Assembly: GCF_001619585.1 (NCBI RefSeq)
Contig: NZ_LQNT01000011.1
Coordinates: forward strand, 372,001 to 436,000
Length of the DNA: 64,000 nt
Source of the DNA: Bhargavaea cecembensis
GTDB taxonomy: Bacteria; Bacillota; Bacilli; Bacillales_A; Planococcaceae
Direction of reading: 5' to 3'
In this document: piece after piece, positions 23,269-34,859 of the stretch
How positions within the stretch are numbered: position 1 is the stretch's first letter
Layout of the letters: every line of letters begins with the position of its first letter
Made by a program: the position numbers and the translations under genes
The notes under the pieces: model-generated
What the model was told of the DNA's origin: nothing
Seen by the model: the letters and a program-made list of their open reading frames with translations, nothing else
Databases searched by the model: none

Positions 23269-26200
23269 TTATTCCGCTGCTGCGGTTTCTTCCTGTTCTT
23301 CCATGCCTTCGTAGGCCATTTCGATCTGACGGTAGCGCTGCATGCCGGTACCGGCAGGAACGAGTTTCCCGATGATGACGTTCTCCTTGAGTCCGAGGAG
23401 TTCGTCCATCTTGCCTTTGATGGCGGCGTCGGTGAGGACGCGGGTCGTCTCCTGGAACGAGGCGGCCGAGAGGAAGGATTCCGTCTCGAGAGACGCCTTT
23501 GTAATTCCGAGGATCACCGGGCGGCTTGTCGCAGGCAGACGGCCGTCGCGGATCGCATCGAAGTTCGCTTCCGTGAACTGGTGGATGTCGAGCAGCGTGC
23601 CCGGAAGAAGATCGGTTTCGCCGGCTTCGATGACGCGGACTTTGCGCATCATCTGGCGGACCATGACCTCGACGTGCTTATCGCTGATCTCAACGCCCTG
23701 CATCCGGTAGACTTTCTGGACTTCCTTCAGCAGGTATTCCTGGACGGTCTTGACATCCTTGACGACGATGAGCTGCTTCGGATCGATGGACCCTTCGGTC
23801 AGCGCTTCGCCGCGCTTGACGGTGTCGTTCAGGCCGAAGCGGAGGCGCGCATTATACGGCGGCGTATATTTGCGTGTCTCGACTTCGCCGGTGACGGTGA
23901 TTTCCTTCTGGCCTTCGCGGATTTCGTCGATCTCGGTGATGACACCGTCGATCTCCGAAATGACCGCCTGGCCTTTCGGGTTCCGTGATTCGAAGATTTC
24001 CTGGATTCGCGGAAGACCCTGGGTGATGTCGTCTCCGGCAACACCGCCTGTGTGGAACGTACGCATCGTCAGCTGCGTGCCCGGCTCCCCGATCGACTGT
24101 GCCGCAATGATGCCGACTGCTTCGCCGACTTCGACCGCTTCGCCTGTCGCCAGGTTCATGCCGTAGCACTTCTTGCAGATGCCGTGCTTTGTGTTACATG
24201 TGAACGCGGAACGGATGGTGACGGTCTCGACGCCCGCATCCAGGATCGCACGCGCGATGTCCTCGGTGATGAGCCCGTCGCGCTCGACGAACACTTCGCC
24301 CGTTTCCGGATGGCGCACCGATTTTTTCGCGTGGCGGCCGATGATCCGCTCATCAAGTGTTTCGATGATTTCCGTACCTTCGGTGAGCGCGCTCACTTCG
24401 AGTCCGCGGTCCGTGCCGCAGTCGTCTTCGCGTACGATGACGTCCTGGGCAACATCGACCAGACGGCGTGTCAGGTAACCCGAGTCGGCTGTCTTCAGTG
24501 CCGTATCGGCAAGACCTTTACGTGCACCGTGTGTCGAGATGAAGTACTCGAGGACGGTGAGGCCTTCACGGAACGACGACTTGATCGGGAGCTCGATGAT
24601 CCGGCCGGCCGGGTTGGCCATGAGGCCCCGCATCCCTGCGAGCTGCGTGAAGTTCGATGCGTTACCCCGGGCACCGGAGTCGGACATCATGAAGATCGGG
24701 TTCGTGTTCTCGAGGGACTCCATCAGCAGGGACTGGATGGTGTCCTTGGCCTGGGACCAGTAAGAGATGACACGATCGTACCGTTCCTCTTCGGTAATAA
24801 GACCGCGGCGGAACTGCTTCGTGACCTTGTCGACCTTGTCCTGCGCCTCCTGGAGGATTGCCCCCTTGTTCGGCAGGACGACGATGTCCGAGATGCCGAT
24901 TGTGATGCCGGCACGGGTCGAGTATTTGAATCCGAGGTCCTTCATGCGGTCGAGCATCTTCGACGTTTCCGTGATGTGGAACCGTTTGAAGATCTCGGCG
25001 ATGATGTTTCCAAGGATTTTCTTCTTGAACGGCTGGACAAGCTCTGCTTCCCCGATCTTCGCCTTGACATCATCAGTCGGATCGATGAAGTACTTTTCAG
25101 GCGTTTCGACCTGCAGGTTGTGGTTTGTCGGCTCGTTGATGTACGGGAACGACTTCGGAAGAATCTCGTTGAAGATGACCTTGCCGACCGTCGTCATGAG
25201 CAGCTGGCGGTTCTGTTCTTCAGTGAATGTCGGGTTGTTCAGCGATGACGCATGGATGGCGATGCGGCTGTGCAGGTGCACGAAGCCATTTTGGTAGGCG
25301 ACCATCACTTCGTCCGAGTTGCTGAAGACCATTCCCTCGCCCATTGCGCCTTTGCGCTCGAGCGTCAGGTAGTAGTTCCCGAGGACCATGTCCTGGGAAG
25401 GCGTAACGACCGGCTTCCCGTCCTTCGGGTTCAGGATGTTCTGTGCCGCAAGCATCAGAAGGCGGGCTTCCGCCTGGGCTTCTGCAGAAAGCGGCACGTG
25501 GACCGCCATCTGGTCACCATCGAAGTCGGCGTTATAGGCCGTACATACGAGAGGATGGAGACGGATGGCGCGCCCTTCGACAAGGGTCGGCTCGAATGCC
25601 TGGATTCCGAGGCGGTGAAGCGTCGGTGCGCGGTTCAGGAGGACCGGGTGTTCCTTGATGACTTCCTCAAGGACATCCCAGACGTCCGAATGAAGACGTT
25701 CGATCTTGCGCTTCGCACTCTTGATGTTGTGCGCAAGCCCGCGTTCGACAAGCTCCTTCATGACGAACGGCTTGAACAGCTCGATCGCCATTTCGCGCGG
25801 CAGGCCGCACTGGTACATCTTCAGGTTCGGCCCGACGACGATAACGGAACGGCCGGAGTAGTCAACACGCTTCCCGAGAAGGTTCTGGCGGAAACGGCCC
25901 TGCTTACCCTTCAGCATGTGCGAAAGGGACTTGAGCGGGCGGTTGCCCGGACCGGTCACCGGACGTCCGCGGCGGCCATTGTCGATGAGGGCATCGACGG
26001 CTTCCTGCAGCATCCGCTTCTCGTTCTGGACGATGATTCCCGGTGCGCCGAGGTCAAGCAGGCGCTTGAGGCGGTTGTTCCGGTTAATCACCCGGCGGTA
26101 CAGGTCGTTCAGGTCGGATGTCGCGAAGCGGCCGCCGTCCAGCTGGACCATCGGGCGGAGTTCCGGCGGGATGACCGGAAGCACTTCGAGAATCATCCAT

Positions 26201-26871
26201 TCCGGGCGGTTGCCCGAATGGCGGAACGATTCGACGACTTCCAGGCGCTTGATGGCGCGTGTGCGGCGCTGGCCCTGTGCCGTCTTGAGCTCTTCTTTCA
26301 GCGCGTCGGCCTCTTTGTCGAGATCGATCTGCTTAAGAAGCCTCTCAATCGCCTCCGCACCCATGAGCGCAGAGAACTTGCTGCCGTATTTTTCGCGGTA
26401 CGCACGGTATTCGCGTTCGGACAGGAGCTGCTTGCGCTCAAGCCCGGTGTCCGCAGGGTCGGTCACGACATAGGAAGCGAAATAGATGACTTCCTCAAGC
26501 GAGCGCGGGGACATGTCGAGCAGAAGCCCCATACGGCTCGGGATTCCTTTGAAGTACCAGATATGGGATACCGGAGCCGCAAGCTCGATATGGCCCATGC
26601 GTTCGCGGCGGACTTTTGCACGAGTCACTTCTACGCCGCAGCGGTCACAGACGACGCCCTTGTAGCGGACGCGCTTGTACTTGCCGCAGTGGCACTCCCA
26701 GTCCTTTGTCGGTCCGAAGATCCGTTCGCAGAACAGGCCGTCTTTCTCCGGCTTCAGTGTCCGGTAGTTGATCGTTTCCGGCTTTTTGACTTCGCCGTAT
26801 GACCACGACCGGATTTTGTCCGGGGACGCGAGGCCGATTTTCATATACTCGAAATTATTTACATCTATCAA
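23269..26871 (-). CDS. rpoC: RNA polymerase subunit beta'
   Basis: Catalytic core subunit (1200 residues). It begins [22 protein letters not shown]; the zinc ribbon [23 protein letters not shown] is near residue 60 and the catalytic Mg triad [17 protein letters not shown] near 448. A trigger-loop region and the [18 protein letters not shown] bridge segment lie in the last third. It starts with TTG (26869-26871) behind GGGAGG, the start codon seen in other Bacilli. It follows rpoB by 100 bp. Confidence 0.98.
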   Translation of the reverse strand: MIDVNNFEYMKIGLASPDKIRSWSYGEVKKPETINYRTLKPEKDGLFCERIFGPTKDWECHCGKYKRVRYKGVVCDRCGVEVTRAKVRRERMGHIELAAPVSHIWYFKGIPSRMGLLLDMSPRSLEEVIYFASYVVTDPADTGLERKQLLSEREYRAYREKYGSKFSALMGAEAIERLLKQIDLDKEADALKEELKTAQGQRRTRAIKRLEVVESFRHSGNRPEWMILEVLPVIPPELRPMVQLDGGRFATSDLNDLYRRVINRNNRLKRLLDLGAPGIIVQNEKRMLQEAVDALIDNGRRGRPVTGPGNRPLKSLSHMLKGKQGRFRQNLLGKRVDYSGRSVIVVGPNLKMYQCGLPREMAIELFKPFVMKELVERGLAHNIKSAKRKIERLHSDVWDVLEEVIKEHPVLLNRAPTLHRLGIQAFEPTLVEGRAIRLHPLVCTAYNADFDGDQMAVHVPLSAEAQAEARLLMLAAQNILNPKDGKPVVTPSQDMVLGNYYLTLERKGAMGEGMVFSNSDEVMVAYQNGFVHLHSRIAIHASSLNNPTFTEEQNRQLLMTTVGKVIFNEILPKSFPYINEPTNHNLQVETPEKYFIDPTDDVKAKIGEAELVQPFKKKILGNIIAEIFKRFHITETSKMLDRMKDLGFKYSTRAGITIGISDIVVLPNKGAILQEAQDKVDKVTKQFRRGLITEEERYDRVISYWSQAKDTIQSLLMESLENTNPIFMMSDSGARGNASNFTQLAGMRGLMANPAGRIIELPIKSSFREGLTVLEYFISTHGARKGLADTALKTADSGYLTRRLVDVAQDVIVREDDCGTDRGLEVSALTEGTEIIETLDERIIGRHAKKSVRHPETGEVFVERDGLITEDIARAILDAGVETVTIRSAFTCNTKHGICKKCYGMNLATGEAVEVGEAVGIIAAQSIGEPGTQLTMRTFHTGGVAGDDITQGLPRIQEIFESRNPKGQAVISEIDGVITEIDEIREGQKEITVTGEVETRKYTPPYNARLRFGLNDTVKRGEALTEGSIDPKQLIVVKDVKTVQEYLLKEVQKVYRMQGVEISDKHVEVMVRQMMRKVRVIEAGETDLLPGTLLDIHQFTEANFDAIRDGRLPATSRPVILGITKASLETESFLSAASFQETTRVLTDAAIKGKMDELLGLKENVIIGKLVPAGTGMQRYRQIEMAYEGMEEQEETAAAE

Positions 26872-26971
26872 GGAGCCTACCTCCCTTTAGTCTCAATCTG
26901 AACAGGCTCACCGTTCATGGCATTGCAGCGTCCCGGGCGGCAGTGCCGCCCCGCTGCTTCCTTCATCCGCG

Positions 26972-29900
26972 TTATTCGGCCCCGATCGTTTCCTGCTCGT
27001 TGGCCGGCAGGATGTTCAGCGCATCAGTCGGCTGCAGGTCTTCGTCTTCGTCGAGGTCGCGGAGCTCGATCTCCTCATAGTCTTCCGTCAGCATCTTGAC
27101 ATCGAGGCCAAGGGACTGGAGCTCCTTGATGAGAACCTTGAACGATTCAGGGATGCCCGGTTCCGGGATGTTCTCCCCTTTGACAATCGCCTCATAGGTC
27201 TTCACGCGTCCGACGACATCGTCAGACTTGACCGTCAGGATTTCCTGGAGCGTGTAGGCTGCGCCGTACGCTTCAAGCGCCCAGACTTCCATCTCCCCGA
27301 AACGCTGTCCGCCGAACTGCGCCTTACCGCCGAGCGGCTGCTGCGTGACGAGGGAGTATGGCCCGGTCGAACGGGCGTGGAGCTTGTCGTCGACCATGTG
27401 GGCAAGCTTGATCATGTACATGATGCCGACCGACACTTTGTTGTCGAATGGCTCGCCGGAACGGCCGTCGTAGAGGGTCGTCTTACCCGAGCGGTCCATG
27501 CCGGCTTCTTCCATGGTCTCCCAGACATCTTCTTCGTTGGCGCCGTCGAAGACCGGTGATGCCATATGAAGGCCGAGGTAACGGGCAGCCATGCCGAGGT
27601 GAAGCTCGAGCACCTGTCCGATGTTCATCCGGGAAGGAACGCCAAGCGGGTTAAGCATGATGTCAACCGGCGTACCGTCCGGCATGAACGGCATGTCCTC
27701 TTCAGGAAGGATCCGGGAGATAACACCCTTGTTCCCGTGGCGGCCTGCCATCTTGTCGCCGACGGAGATTTTCCGCTTCTGGACGATGTAGACGCGAACA
27801 AGCTGGTTCACACCCGGTGCAAGCTCGTCGCCGTCTTCGCGGTTGAACACTTTGACGTCGAGGACGATTCCGCCAGCACCGTGAGGAACGCGGAGCGAGG
27901 TGTCGCGGACTTCGCGTGCCTTCTCGCCGAAGATGGCGTGAAGAAGCCGCTCTTCCGCCGTCAGCTCGGTGACGCCCTTCGGCGTGACCTTGCCGACGAG
28001 GATGTCGCCGTCGCGCACTTCCGCACCGACGCGGATGATGCCGCGCTCATCGAGGTTGCGGAGCGCGTCTTCCCCGACGTTCGGGATGTCGCGTGTGATC
28101 TCTTCAGGTCCGAGCTTTGTATCGCGGGAGTCGGATTCGTATTCTTCGATATGGATCGATGTATACACGTCGTCCTTCACCAGGCGCTCGCTCATGATGA
28201 CGGCATCCTCGTAGTTGAAGCCGTCCCATGTCATGAACGCGACAAGGACGTTGCGGCCGAGCGCAAGCTCGCCCTCTTCCATCGACGGGCCGTCACCCAG
28301 TACGGTAAGCGGCTCGACGCGGTCGCCGACCTTGACGATCGGACGCTGGTTATAGCATGTCCCCTGGTTGGAACGGATGAATTTCTCAAAACGGTAGATG
28401 TCGAGGTCGCCCTTGACTTCTTTGCCGTCCACCATTTCGATGCGGCGGACACGGACTTCTTTCGCCTCGACGTGCTCCACGATTCCGTGGTGCCTCGAGA
28501 CAATCGCCGCGCCCGAGTCACGCGCAGACACGTACTCCATTCCGGTACCGACGAACGGCGCTTCCGGATTAAGGAGCGGAACTGCCTGACGCTGCATGTT
28601 CGCACCCATGAGGGCACGGTTCGAGTCGTCGTTCTCAAGGAACGGAATGCAGGCCGTCGCTGCCGAGACAACCTGTTTCGGCGAAACGTCCATGTAGTCG
28701 ATCGATTCGCGCTTGAACACGGAGTTGTCACCCCGGAAGCGGCCGACGACTTCCTCGTTCACGAAGCGGCCCTCTTCATCGAGCGGCGCGTTCGCCTGGG
28801 CGACGACATAGTTGTCCTCTTCGTCGGCCGTCAGGTAATCGATCCGGTCGGTGACGAGGCCCGTCTCCGGATCCACGCGGCGGTACGGCGTTTCGATGAA
28901 GCCGAACTTGTTTACTTTCGCATACGTCGAGAGCGAGTTGATCAGCCCGATGTTCGGGCCTTCCGGCGTCTCGATCGGGCACATGCGGCCGTAGTGAGAA
29001 TAGTGGACGTCACGGACTTCCATGCCGGCGCGCTCACGTGTGAGCCCGCCCGGTCCGAGTGCGGAGAGGCGGCGCTTGTGCGTCAGTTCCGCAAGCGGGT
29101 TTGTCTGGTCCATGAACTGGGACAGCTGGGAGCTGCCGAAGAATTCCTTGATCGATGCGATGACCGGACGGATATTGATCAGCTGCTGAGGCACAATAGA
29201 TTGTGTATCGTTGATCGACATCCGTTCGCGGACCACGCGCTCCATACGGGAAAGGCCGATGCGGAACTGGTTCTGCAGCAGTTCCCCGACCGAACGGAGA
29301 CGGCGGTTGCCGAGGTGGTCGATGTCATCGGTCGTGCCGACCTGATAAAGCAGGTTGAAGAAGTAGCTGATCGACGCGACGATGTCCGCCGGCGTGACAT
29401 GCTTCACTTCTTCTTCGATATCTGCATTGCCGATGACGTTGATGACTTTCTCATCTTCGCTGTTCGGCGCATAAATCTTCACGGAAGAAATCGTAATATC
29501 CTCATCGAGTACGCCGCCGACCGGCTCAAGTGTTTCATAGCCGGCGCCCTGCTCGAGGAACGGGATAATGCGGTCGAGTTCGCGGCGGTCGAGCAGCGTT
29601 CCCTTTTCCGCAATGATTTCGCCCGTCTCCGGATCAGCAATCGCTTCTGCGAGCGTCTGGTTGAGGAGGCGGTTTTTGATGCTGAGCTTCTTGTTCATCT
29701 TGTAGCGGCCGACATTGGCAAGATCGTAGCGCTTCGGATCGAAGAAGCGGGAGTAGAGCAGGTTCTTCGCGCTCTCGACCGTAGGCGGCTCGCCCGGGCG
29801 GAGGCGCTCATAGATTTCAAGGAGTGCTTTTTCAGTGCTTTCGGTGCTGTCCTTCTCAAGTGTGTTCTGGAGATATTCGTTATCCCCGATCAGCTCGATG

Positions 29901-30520
29901 ATCTCCTGATCCGAGCCGAAACCGAGCGCACGCAGAAGGACAGAGACCGGCAGTTTGCGCGTGCGGTCGATGCGGACGTGGACGACGTCTTTCGCGTCCG
30001 TCTCGTATTCGAGCCATGCACCGCGGTTCGGGATGACTGTCGCCCCGAATCCGCGCTTGCCGTTTTTATCCGTCTTGTCGTGGAAGTAGACGCTCGGGGA
30101 GCGCACGAGCTGGGAGACGATGACGCGTTCCGCGCCGTTGATGATGAATGTCCCGTTGTCCGTCATGAGCGGGAAATCGCCCATGAAGACATCCTGCTCC
30201 TTTACTTCCTCGGTTTCTTTATTATGGAGGCGGACCTTGACGCGGAGTGGTGCCGCGTACGTCGCATCGCGCTCTTTCGACTCGCCGACTGAATACTTCG
30301 GTTCGCCGAGGCTGTAGTCGACGAATTCAAGCGAAAGATTGCCCGTGAAGTCCTCGATCGGAGAAATGTCGCGGAACATGTCCCGCAGGCCTTCCTCAAG
30401 GAACCATTCATAGGACTTCGTCTGGATCTCGATCAGATTCGGGAGCTCAAGCACCTCACTGATCCGCGCAAAACTCCTGCGCTGACGATGTTGACCGTAC
30501 TGAACTAGTTGACCTGTCAA
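26972..30520 (-). CDS. rpoB: RNA polymerase subunit beta
   Basis: Core subunit, 1182 residues. A TTG start at 30518-30520 (giving [17 protein letters not shown]) is chosen because AGGGGTG is 6 nt upstream and Bacilli RpoB proteins begin there; a GTG three codons earlier sits on the ribosome site. The rifampicin region [19 protein letters not shown]...[12 protein letters not shown] (around residues 460-500) is wild type. The C-terminus ends in an acidic tail ([15 protein letters not shown]). Promoter and a leader of about 260 nt upstream. Confidence 0.97.
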   Translation of the reverse strand: MTGQLVQYGQHRQRRSFARISEVLELPNLIEIQTKSYEWFLEEGLRDMFRDISPIEDFTGNLSLEFVDYSLGEPKYSVGESKERDATYAAPLRVKVRLHNKETEEVKEQDVFMGDFPLMTDNGTFIINGAERVIVSQLVRSPSVYFHDKTDKNGKRGFGATVIPNRGAWLEYETDAKDVVHVRIDRTRKLPVSVLLRALGFGSDQEIIELIGDNEYLQNTLEKDSTESTEKALLEIYERLRPGEPPTVESAKNLLYSRFFDPKRYDLANVGRYKMNKKLSIKNRLLNQTLAEAIADPETGEIIAEKGTLLDRRELDRIIPFLEQGAGYETLEPVGGVLDEDITISSVKIYAPNSEDEKVINVIGNADIEEEVKHVTPADIVASISYFFNLLYQVGTTDDIDHLGNRRLRSVGELLQNQFRIGLSRMERVVRERMSINDTQSIVPQQLINIRPVIASIKEFFGSSQLSQFMDQTNPLAELTHKRRLSALGPGGLTRERAGMEVRDVHYSHYGRMCPIETPEGPNIGLINSLSTYAKVNKFGFIETPYRRVDPETGLVTDRIDYLTADEEDNYVVAQANAPLDEEGRFVNEEVVGRFRGDNSVFKRESIDYMDVSPKQVVSAATACIPFLENDDSNRALMGANMQRQAVPLLNPEAPFVGTGMEYVSARDSGAAIVSRHHGIVEHVEAKEVRVRRIEMVDGKEVKGDLDIYRFEKFIRSNQGTCYNQRPIVKVGDRVEPLTVLGDGPSMEEGELALGRNVLVAFMTWDGFNYEDAVIMSERLVKDDVYTSIHIEEYESDSRDTKLGPEEITRDIPNVGEDALRNLDERGIIRVGAEVRDGDILVGKVTPKGVTELTAEERLLHAIFGEKAREVRDTSLRVPHGAGGIVLDVKVFNREDGDELAPGVNQLVRVYIVQKRKISVGDKMAGRHGNKGVISRILPEEDMPFMPDGTPVDIMLNPLGVPSRMNIGQVLELHLGMAARYLGLHMASPVFDGANEEDVWETMEEAGMDRSGKTTLYDGRSGEPFDNKVSVGIMYMIKLAHMVDDKLHARSTGPYSLVTQQPLGGKAQFGGQRFGEMEVWALEAYGAAYTLQEILTVKSDDVVGRVKTYEAIVKGENIPEPGIPESFKVLIKELQSLGLDVKMLTEDYEEIELRDLDEDEDLQPTDALNILPANEQETIGAE

Positions 30521-30783
30521 CTGATTCACCCCTCAATTAAAGCGATAATGGGTCTTTGCGGATGCCGGCAAATTGATGTATGATATCCGAAAAGACAAAA
30601 AGAAAACGAGTCCGATGCAGAAGCTCATTTTCGGTTTCACCAGGCTTATTCCATACCAGGCCAGTATTCCCAATTGAAGAGCCGGACTATACGGTACGAT
30701 TTATCCGGCCCCGGATGCCGCCAGGGCAGCCGGAGGCACTTCAGTCAAAAGGGCACACGACCTCAATTTTATTTGTGCATTTT

Positions 30784-30825
30784 ATTATACTATCATTGAA
30801 TATTTGTCAAGTCAATGTTTGTCAA
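30784..30825 (-). promoter_or_regulatory. rpoB promoter region with duplicated TTGACA
   Basis: Minus strand: -10 TATAAT at 30784-30789, TTGACA at 30805-30810 (15-bp spacer, or 17 bp to an overlapping TAATAA) and a second TTGACA at 30820-30825. The 12-mer TGACTTGACAAA is directly repeated at 15-bp spacing. The upstream TTGACA touches the stop of the preceding methyltransferase gene. The remaining leader (30521-30780) shows no recognised motif. Confidence 0.75.
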
Positions 30826-30826
30826 G

Positions 30827-31429
30827 TCATTTTTTAACCGACCTGTAGATGAAGTAACCTTTTTTCTTTTCTTCGGCCACAACATTTCCGAAAAGCTCCT
30901 GAAGCTTCCTCTCGGTGGATGCGGCGCCCTGTTTTTTCTGGATGACGACCCAGAGCTCGCCCCCTTCGGCGAGAAGGCGGCAGGCATCTTCGTAGACCCG
31001 GAAGACGGTATCCTTGCCTGCACGGATGGGCGGATTCGTCAGGACGGCTGCAAACCCGGTCCCGCGCACATCCGCTCCCGCATCACTTTCATAGATCTCC
31101 GTGTTGCCGGCGCCGTTTGCGCCGGCATTTTCGCGCGCAAGATCAAGCGCCCGGCTGTTCACATCAACCATATGGACGGTCCTGTCCGGCAGCAGCTTCG
31201 CCGCCGTCAGCCCGACCGGTCCGTAGCCGCAGCCGATATCCAGGACATTCCCCGGAACCTGCGGCTCCCTGAACGTATCGATCAGGAGCCTTGAGCCGAA
31301 ATCAACACTTTCCTTGCTGAATACGCCCGCATCCGTCTTGAAACGGAACGGGATGCCGCGGAGCGTTGCCGTCCAGGTCTTCGGTGCACTCCCGGCACCC
31401 GGGTTTTTCGAATAGTAATGGTCCGCCAT
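30827..31429 (-). CDS. Class I SAM-dependent methyltransferase, RsmC-like (YbxB)
   Basis: Probable rRNA guanine methyltransferase (200 residues). SAM-binding motif I VLDIGCGYGPVGL is near residue 62 and the catalytic NPPI motif (VLTNPPIRAGK) near 130; both define the RsmC/RlmG group. Position between rplL and rpoB matches B. subtilis ybxB. Start ATG 31427-31429 has GGAGG at 8 nt; the longer frame to 31492 lacks support. It is separated from rplL by a terminator. Confidence 0.88.
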   Translation of the reverse strand: MADHYYSKNPGAGSAPKTWTATLRGIPFRFKTDAGVFSKESVDFGSRLLIDTFREPQVPGNVLDIGCGYGPVGLTAAKLLPDRTVHMVDVNSRALDLARENAGANGAGNTEIYESDAGADVRGTGFAAVLTNPPIRAGKDTVFRVYEDACRLLAEGGELWVVIQKKQGAASTERKLQELFGNVVAEEKKKGYFIYRSVKK

Positions 31430-31509
31430 GCCCGTCGCCTCCGTTCGTGAAGATGGTGTCCGGCCGAAACCGGCTGCCTTTGCCCCTATCATACCCCTCG
31501 GACATGAAT

Positions 31510-31542
31510 AAAAAAGCCCGTCGAGTTGAGACGGGCTTTTTT
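31510..31542 (-). terminator. Terminator after rplL
   Basis: Stem AAAAAAGCCCGTC / GACGGGCTTTTTT with a 7-nt loop, 16 bp past the rplL stop. It separates the rplJL unit from the methyltransferase and rpoBC. Confidence 0.92.
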
Positions 31543-31558
31543 GTATAGGAAGCTGGAA

Positions 31559-31918
31559 TTACTTGAGTTCGACGCCTGCGCCGACTTCTTCGAGCTTCGC
31601 TTTCATTTCTTCTGCTTCTTCTTTCGCTACGCCTTCTTTGAGTGGCTTCGGCGCTTCGTCTACGAGCGCTTTCGCTTCTTTCAGGCCAAGGCCCGTGATT
31701 TCGCGGACAACTTTGATGACTTTGATCTTCTGGTCGCCTGCGGAAGTCAGGACAACGTCGAAGTCAGTTTTTTCTTCTGCTACAGGGCCTGCTGCGCCTG
31801 CAACTGCTACAGGTGCTGCTGCTGTTACGCCGAATTCTTCTTCGATAGCTTTGACAAGGTCGTTCAGTTCGAGGACCGTCATTTCTTTGATCGCTTCAAT
31901 GATTTGCTCGTTGCTCAT
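31559..31918 (-). CDS. rplL: 50S ribosomal protein L7/L12
   Basis: Stalk protein recruiting translation GTPases (119 residues). Helical N-terminus [21 protein letters not shown], alanine-rich hinge (about residues 33-50) and a C-terminal domain with [20 protein letters not shown] and [20 protein letters not shown]. It lies 71 bp after rplJ, as in most bacteria. Confidence 0.98.
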   Translation of the reverse strand: MSNEQIIEAIKEMTVLELNDLVKAIEEEFGVTAAAPVAVAGAAGPVAEEKTDFDVVLTSAGDQKIKVIKVVREITGLGLKEAKALVDEAPKPLKEGVAKEEAEEMKAKLEEVGAGVELK

Positions 31919-31989
31919 TGATGTTTCCTCCTAATAGATCGATTTATTTTATGCGGCGATGCCGCGTTCCGTTGGCTCAGGCTGCGGAA

Positions 31990-32490
31990 TTATGCGCCTT
32001 GCTCTTCCTTCTGGTCTGCAACTGCCTTCGTAGCGAGTGCGAAGTTGCGGATCGGCGCCTGGAGGACGCTGAGGACCATGGAGAGGAGACCTTCCCGGGA
32101 TGGGAGTTCTGCCAGTGCCTTGACTTCTTCCAGCGTTGCAACGTTGCCTTCGATGACGCCCGCTTTGATCTCAAGCGCATCGTTTTCCTTCGCGAAGTTA
32201 TTGATGATCCGCGCAGGAGCAACAACGTCTTCTGTCGAGAACGCGATTGCGTTCGGGCCTGTCATGTACTCGTTGAGTGCTTCGAGGCCTGATGCTTCAG
32301 CCGCGCGGCGTGTCATCGAGTTCTTGTATACCTTAAATTCGATGCCTTCTTCGCGGAGCTGTTTACGCAGCTCAGTCACTTGCGCCACGTTGAGGCCGCG
32401 ATAGTCCACGACGACGACGGATGCCGCTTCTTTCAGCTTGCCGCTGATTTCATCGACGAGCGCTTGTTTCTGTTCGAGAATCTTGCTCAT
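31990..32490 (-). CDS. rplJ: 50S ribosomal protein L10
   Basis: Stalk base protein that carries L7/L12 dimers (166 residues). It begins [20 protein letters not shown], with [22 protein letters not shown] and [10 protein letters not shown] near residues 28-60, and a helical C-terminal L12-binding tail. Preceded by its own promoter and an L10 leader. Confidence 0.98.
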   Translation of the reverse strand: MSKILEQKQALVDEISGKLKEAASVVVVDYRGLNVAQVTELRKQLREEGIEFKVYKNSMTRRAAEASGLEALNEYMTGPNAIAFSTEDVVAPARIINNFAKENDALEIKAGVIEGNVATLEEVKALAELPSREGLLSMVLSVLQAPIRNFALATKAVADQKEEQGA

Positions 32491-32680
32491 GTCAACACCT
32501 CCTGTTAGAGTAGCTCATTTATACCGCATCTAAACGGAAAAGCCCTGTATCCGCGAACGCAGACACAGGGCATAAAGTCGGCTTCATTTGAATCAAGCAC
32601 GTCTTTGTCCTCGGCAGGGAAGTTTAAGCGGCATGCCGCCCCTGCTGTCTACGGTACAAACGATATTCACAACATCGGCA
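32491..32680 (-). promoter_or_regulatory. L10 leader (attenuator) of rplJL
   Basis: Untranslated leader between the rplJ promoter and start. It ends in a strong hairpin GCCCTGT...ACAGGGC (32542-32571) followed by CTTTTCC on the minus strand, preceded by a structured region with a GCGGCATGCCGC stem. In B. subtilis the L10-L12 complex binds this leader and promotes termination of rplJL; the layout here matches. Confidence 0.75.
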
Positions 32681-32710
32681 ATCTTACCAGACCGCCATAT
32701 CTGTTGTCAA
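32681..32710 (-). promoter_or_regulatory. Sigma-A promoter of rplJL
   Basis: Minus strand: -35 TTGACA (32705-32710), 18-bp spacer, -10 TAAGAT (32681-32686). The -35 is only 3 bp beyond the rplA stop. Confidence 0.7.
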
Positions 32711-32713
32711 TGA

Positions 32714-33415
32714 TTATTTTTTGATGACGACGTTTGCCGCATCGATTTTCACTGCAGGGCCCATTGTAGTCGTCACGTTGACGGACTTCATGTAAGTGCC
32801 TTTTGCAGCTGCAGGTTTCGCCTTCTGGATCGTTTCGAAGATGGTTTCGAAGTTCTCGATGAGCTTCTCGTTATCGAACGAAACTTTTCCGATTGGCGCG
32901 TGGATGATGCCGGCTTTGTCGGCGCGGTATTCCACTTTACCTGCTTTGATGTCCTGGACAGCTTTCGTTACATCGAATGTAACTGTGCCTGTCTTAGGGT
33001 TCGGCATGAGGCCTTTTGGTCCGAGGACGCGGCCAAGTTTACCGACTTCGCCCATCATGTCAGGAGTTGCAACGACGACGTCAAAGTCGAACCAGCCTTG
33101 CTGGATCTTTTGGACGTAGTCCGCTTCGCCTACATAATCAGCACCTGCTGCTTCCGCTTCCTTCGCTTTTTCGCCTTTTGCGAAAACGAGGACTTTTTGC
33201 GTTTTGCCCGTTCCGTTCGGAAGGACGACTGCGCCGCGGATTTGCTGGTCGTTTTTACGAGTGTCGATTCCGAGACGGAAAGCGACTTCGACAGTAGCGT
33301 CGAATTTAGTAGTGCTCGTTTCTTTAGCGAGCACGATTGCATCTTCTACGCCGTAGAGTTGTTCGCGGTCTACTTTTTTAGCCGCTTCTACGAGCTTCTT
33401 GCCTTTTTTAGCCAT
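32714..33415 (-). CDS. rplA: 50S ribosomal protein L1
   Basis: L1-stalk protein (233 residues). It begins [21 protein letters not shown], with [30 protein letters not shown] near residue 40 and the signature [20 protein letters not shown] near 125. It is 117 bp after rplK; no clear regulatory hairpin was recognised in that gap. Confidence 0.98.
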   Translation of the reverse strand: MAKKGKKLVEAAKKVDREQLYGVEDAIVLAKETSTTKFDATVEVAFRLGIDTRKNDQQIRGAVVLPNGTGKTQKVLVFAKGEKAKEAEAAGADYVGEADYVQKIQQGWFDFDVVVATPDMMGEVGKLGRVLGPKGLMPNPKTGTVTFDVTKAVQDIKAGKVEYRADKAGIIHAPIGKVSFDNEKLIENFETIFETIQKAKPAAAKGTYMKSVNVTTTMGPAVKIDAANVVIKK

Positions 33416-33532
33416 GTTTGTTTCCTCCTTGATTGTGGTTATAGCGGATTAACCCTCCCACGAAAAAGGATTGCGGCGTTCGCGTAGAACGGGCGCAACC
33501 CTCCTGTAACAGAACAACATCAAGTGAAAGAA

Positions 33533-33958
33533 TCAGTCTTCGATCGTGATGCCCATGCTGCGGGCCGTGCCTTCGACCATCTGCATTGCTGCTTCAACAG
33601 AAGCGGCGTTGAGGTCAGGCATTTTAGTCTCCGCGATTTCGCGGACTTTATCACGCTTGACGACGGCAACCTTGTTTTTGTTCGGTTCGCCGGACGCCTT
33701 ATCGATGCCTGCTGCTTTCTTCAGAAGAACGGCAGCCGGCGGAGTTTTTGTAATGAATGTAAACGAGCGGTCTTCAAAAACCGTGATCTCAACAGGGATG
33801 ATGAGACCTGCCTGGTCAGATGTCCGTGCGTTGAATTCCTTACAGAAGCCCATGATGTTTACACCTGCCTGACCGAGTGCCGGTCCGACCGGTGGTGCCG
33901 GGTTTGCTTTACCTGCAGGGATTTGCAGTTTAACGATTTTGCTTACTTTTTTAGCCAC
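33533..33958 (-). CDS. rplK: 50S ribosomal protein L11
   Basis: GTPase-centre protein (141 residues). The start is GTG 33956-33958 ([20 protein letters not shown]), behind AAGGAGGTG; the open frame upstream is an artefact. The N-terminal [24 protein letters not shown] is the thiostrepton-binding region, and the C-terminal RNA-binding domain ends [10 protein letters not shown]. First gene behind its own promoter. Confidence 0.97.
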   Translation of the reverse strand: MAKKVSKIVKLQIPAGKANPAPPVGPALGQAGVNIMGFCKEFNARTSDQAGLIIPVEITVFEDRSFTFITKTPPAAVLLKKAAGIDKASGEPNKNKVAVVKRDKVREIAETKMPDLNAASVEAAMQMVEGTARSMGITIED

Positions 33959-34085
33959 GAGACGCACCTCCTTAAAGTCCGTGATGTGGTAATAGGGTTG
34001 CCCCTCCCACTCATATGTGTCTGCCGGCATTGCCGGTAGAATACGGTTGATCCGCAGCAGACCTATTTTAGGCCTGACCTATGGA

Positions 34086-34114
34086 ATGATACCACTAACA
34101 GTGCCCGCTTGCAA
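34086..34114 (-). promoter_or_regulatory. Sigma-A promoter of rplKA
   Basis: Minus strand: -35 TTGCAA (34109-34114), 17-bp spacer, -10 TATCAT (34086-34091). It lies 9 bp past the nusG stop and leaves a leader of about 120 nt. Confidence 0.7.
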
Positions 34115-34122
34115 GCGGAATG

Positions 34123-34656
34123 TCAAATTTTACGAATCTGGACGAAATCAAGTTCCATCTTCGTTTCGCGGCCGAACATCTCGACGGCGACTTTGACTTT
34201 GCCCTTGGATGGGTCGACTTCCTCGACCGTGCCCTGGAAGCTCGCGAACGGCCCTTCCAGCACTTCAACGAGTTCGCCTTCTTCAATGTCCATTTCGACC
34301 TTGGCTTCCTTCATGCCCATCTGGCGGAGGATGAAGTCGACTTCATCCGGCATGAGCGGCGTCGGTTTTGCACCACCGCCCGACGAGCCGATGAAGCCCG
34401 TTACGCCCGGCGTGTTCCGCACAACGTACCAGGAGTCGTCCGTCATGATCATCTCGACGAGAACGTATCCTGGGAAGGTCTTGCGCATGACGGTCTTTTT
34501 CTTGCCGTCCTTCAGCTCTGTTTCTTGTTCTTCCGGGACGATGACGCGGAAGATCTTATCAAGCATCCCCATCGTTTCGACCCGTTTTTCGAGGTTCGCC
34601 TTCACCTTGTTCTCGTACCCGGAATAGGTGTGCACCACGTACCAATTTTTCTCCAT
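34123..34656 (-). CDS. nusG: Transcription termination/antitermination factor NusG
   Basis: RNA polymerase elongation factor (177 residues). The NGN domain begins WYVVHTYSGYENKVKANLEKR and includes FPGYVLVEM; the KOW domain near the C-terminus has VLEGPFASFQGTVEEVDPSKGKVKV. A 203-bp gap from secE contains a terminator, so nusG may be transcribed separately from secE. Confidence 0.98.
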   Translation of the reverse strand: MEKNWYVVHTYSGYENKVKANLEKRVETMGMLDKIFRVIVPEEQETELKDGKKKTVMRKTFPGYVLVEMIMTDDSWYVVRNTPGVTGFIGSSGGGAKPTPLMPDEVDFILRQMGMKEAKVEMDIEEGELVEVLEGPFASFQGTVEEVDPSKGKVKVAVEMFGRETKMELDFVQIRKI

Positions 34657-34799
34657 TCGATCGGACTGGCCGTCCGTCCCTCCCTTTCACTTCCATATGA
34701 ACGACTGAGCGCCGGGAACACTGCTCTCCGGACGCGGTTCCTCCAAAGAGTGTACCCCCATCCGGCAGATGCAACCCGTCCCGGTAACTTCAGCAAAAT

Positions 34800-34830
34800 G
34801 AAAAAGCCCGTTCGGTTCTCCAGACGGGCT
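34800..34830 (-). terminator. Terminator between secE and nusG
   Basis: Stem AGCCCGT (34805-34811) with ACGGGCT (34824-34830), then TTTTTCATTTT on the minus strand. It lies 30 bp after the secE stop. No convincing promoter was found between it and nusG. Confidence 0.85.
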
Positions 34831-34859
34831 ATTGTGGCCATGTATTCAGACAGTCTGAG

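Noticed and set aside
27566-30292. Plus-strand open frame of 908 codons opposite rpoB
   Set aside because: Shadow of rpoB codon bias; its sequence is Arg/Asp/Val-rich without any recognisable domain.
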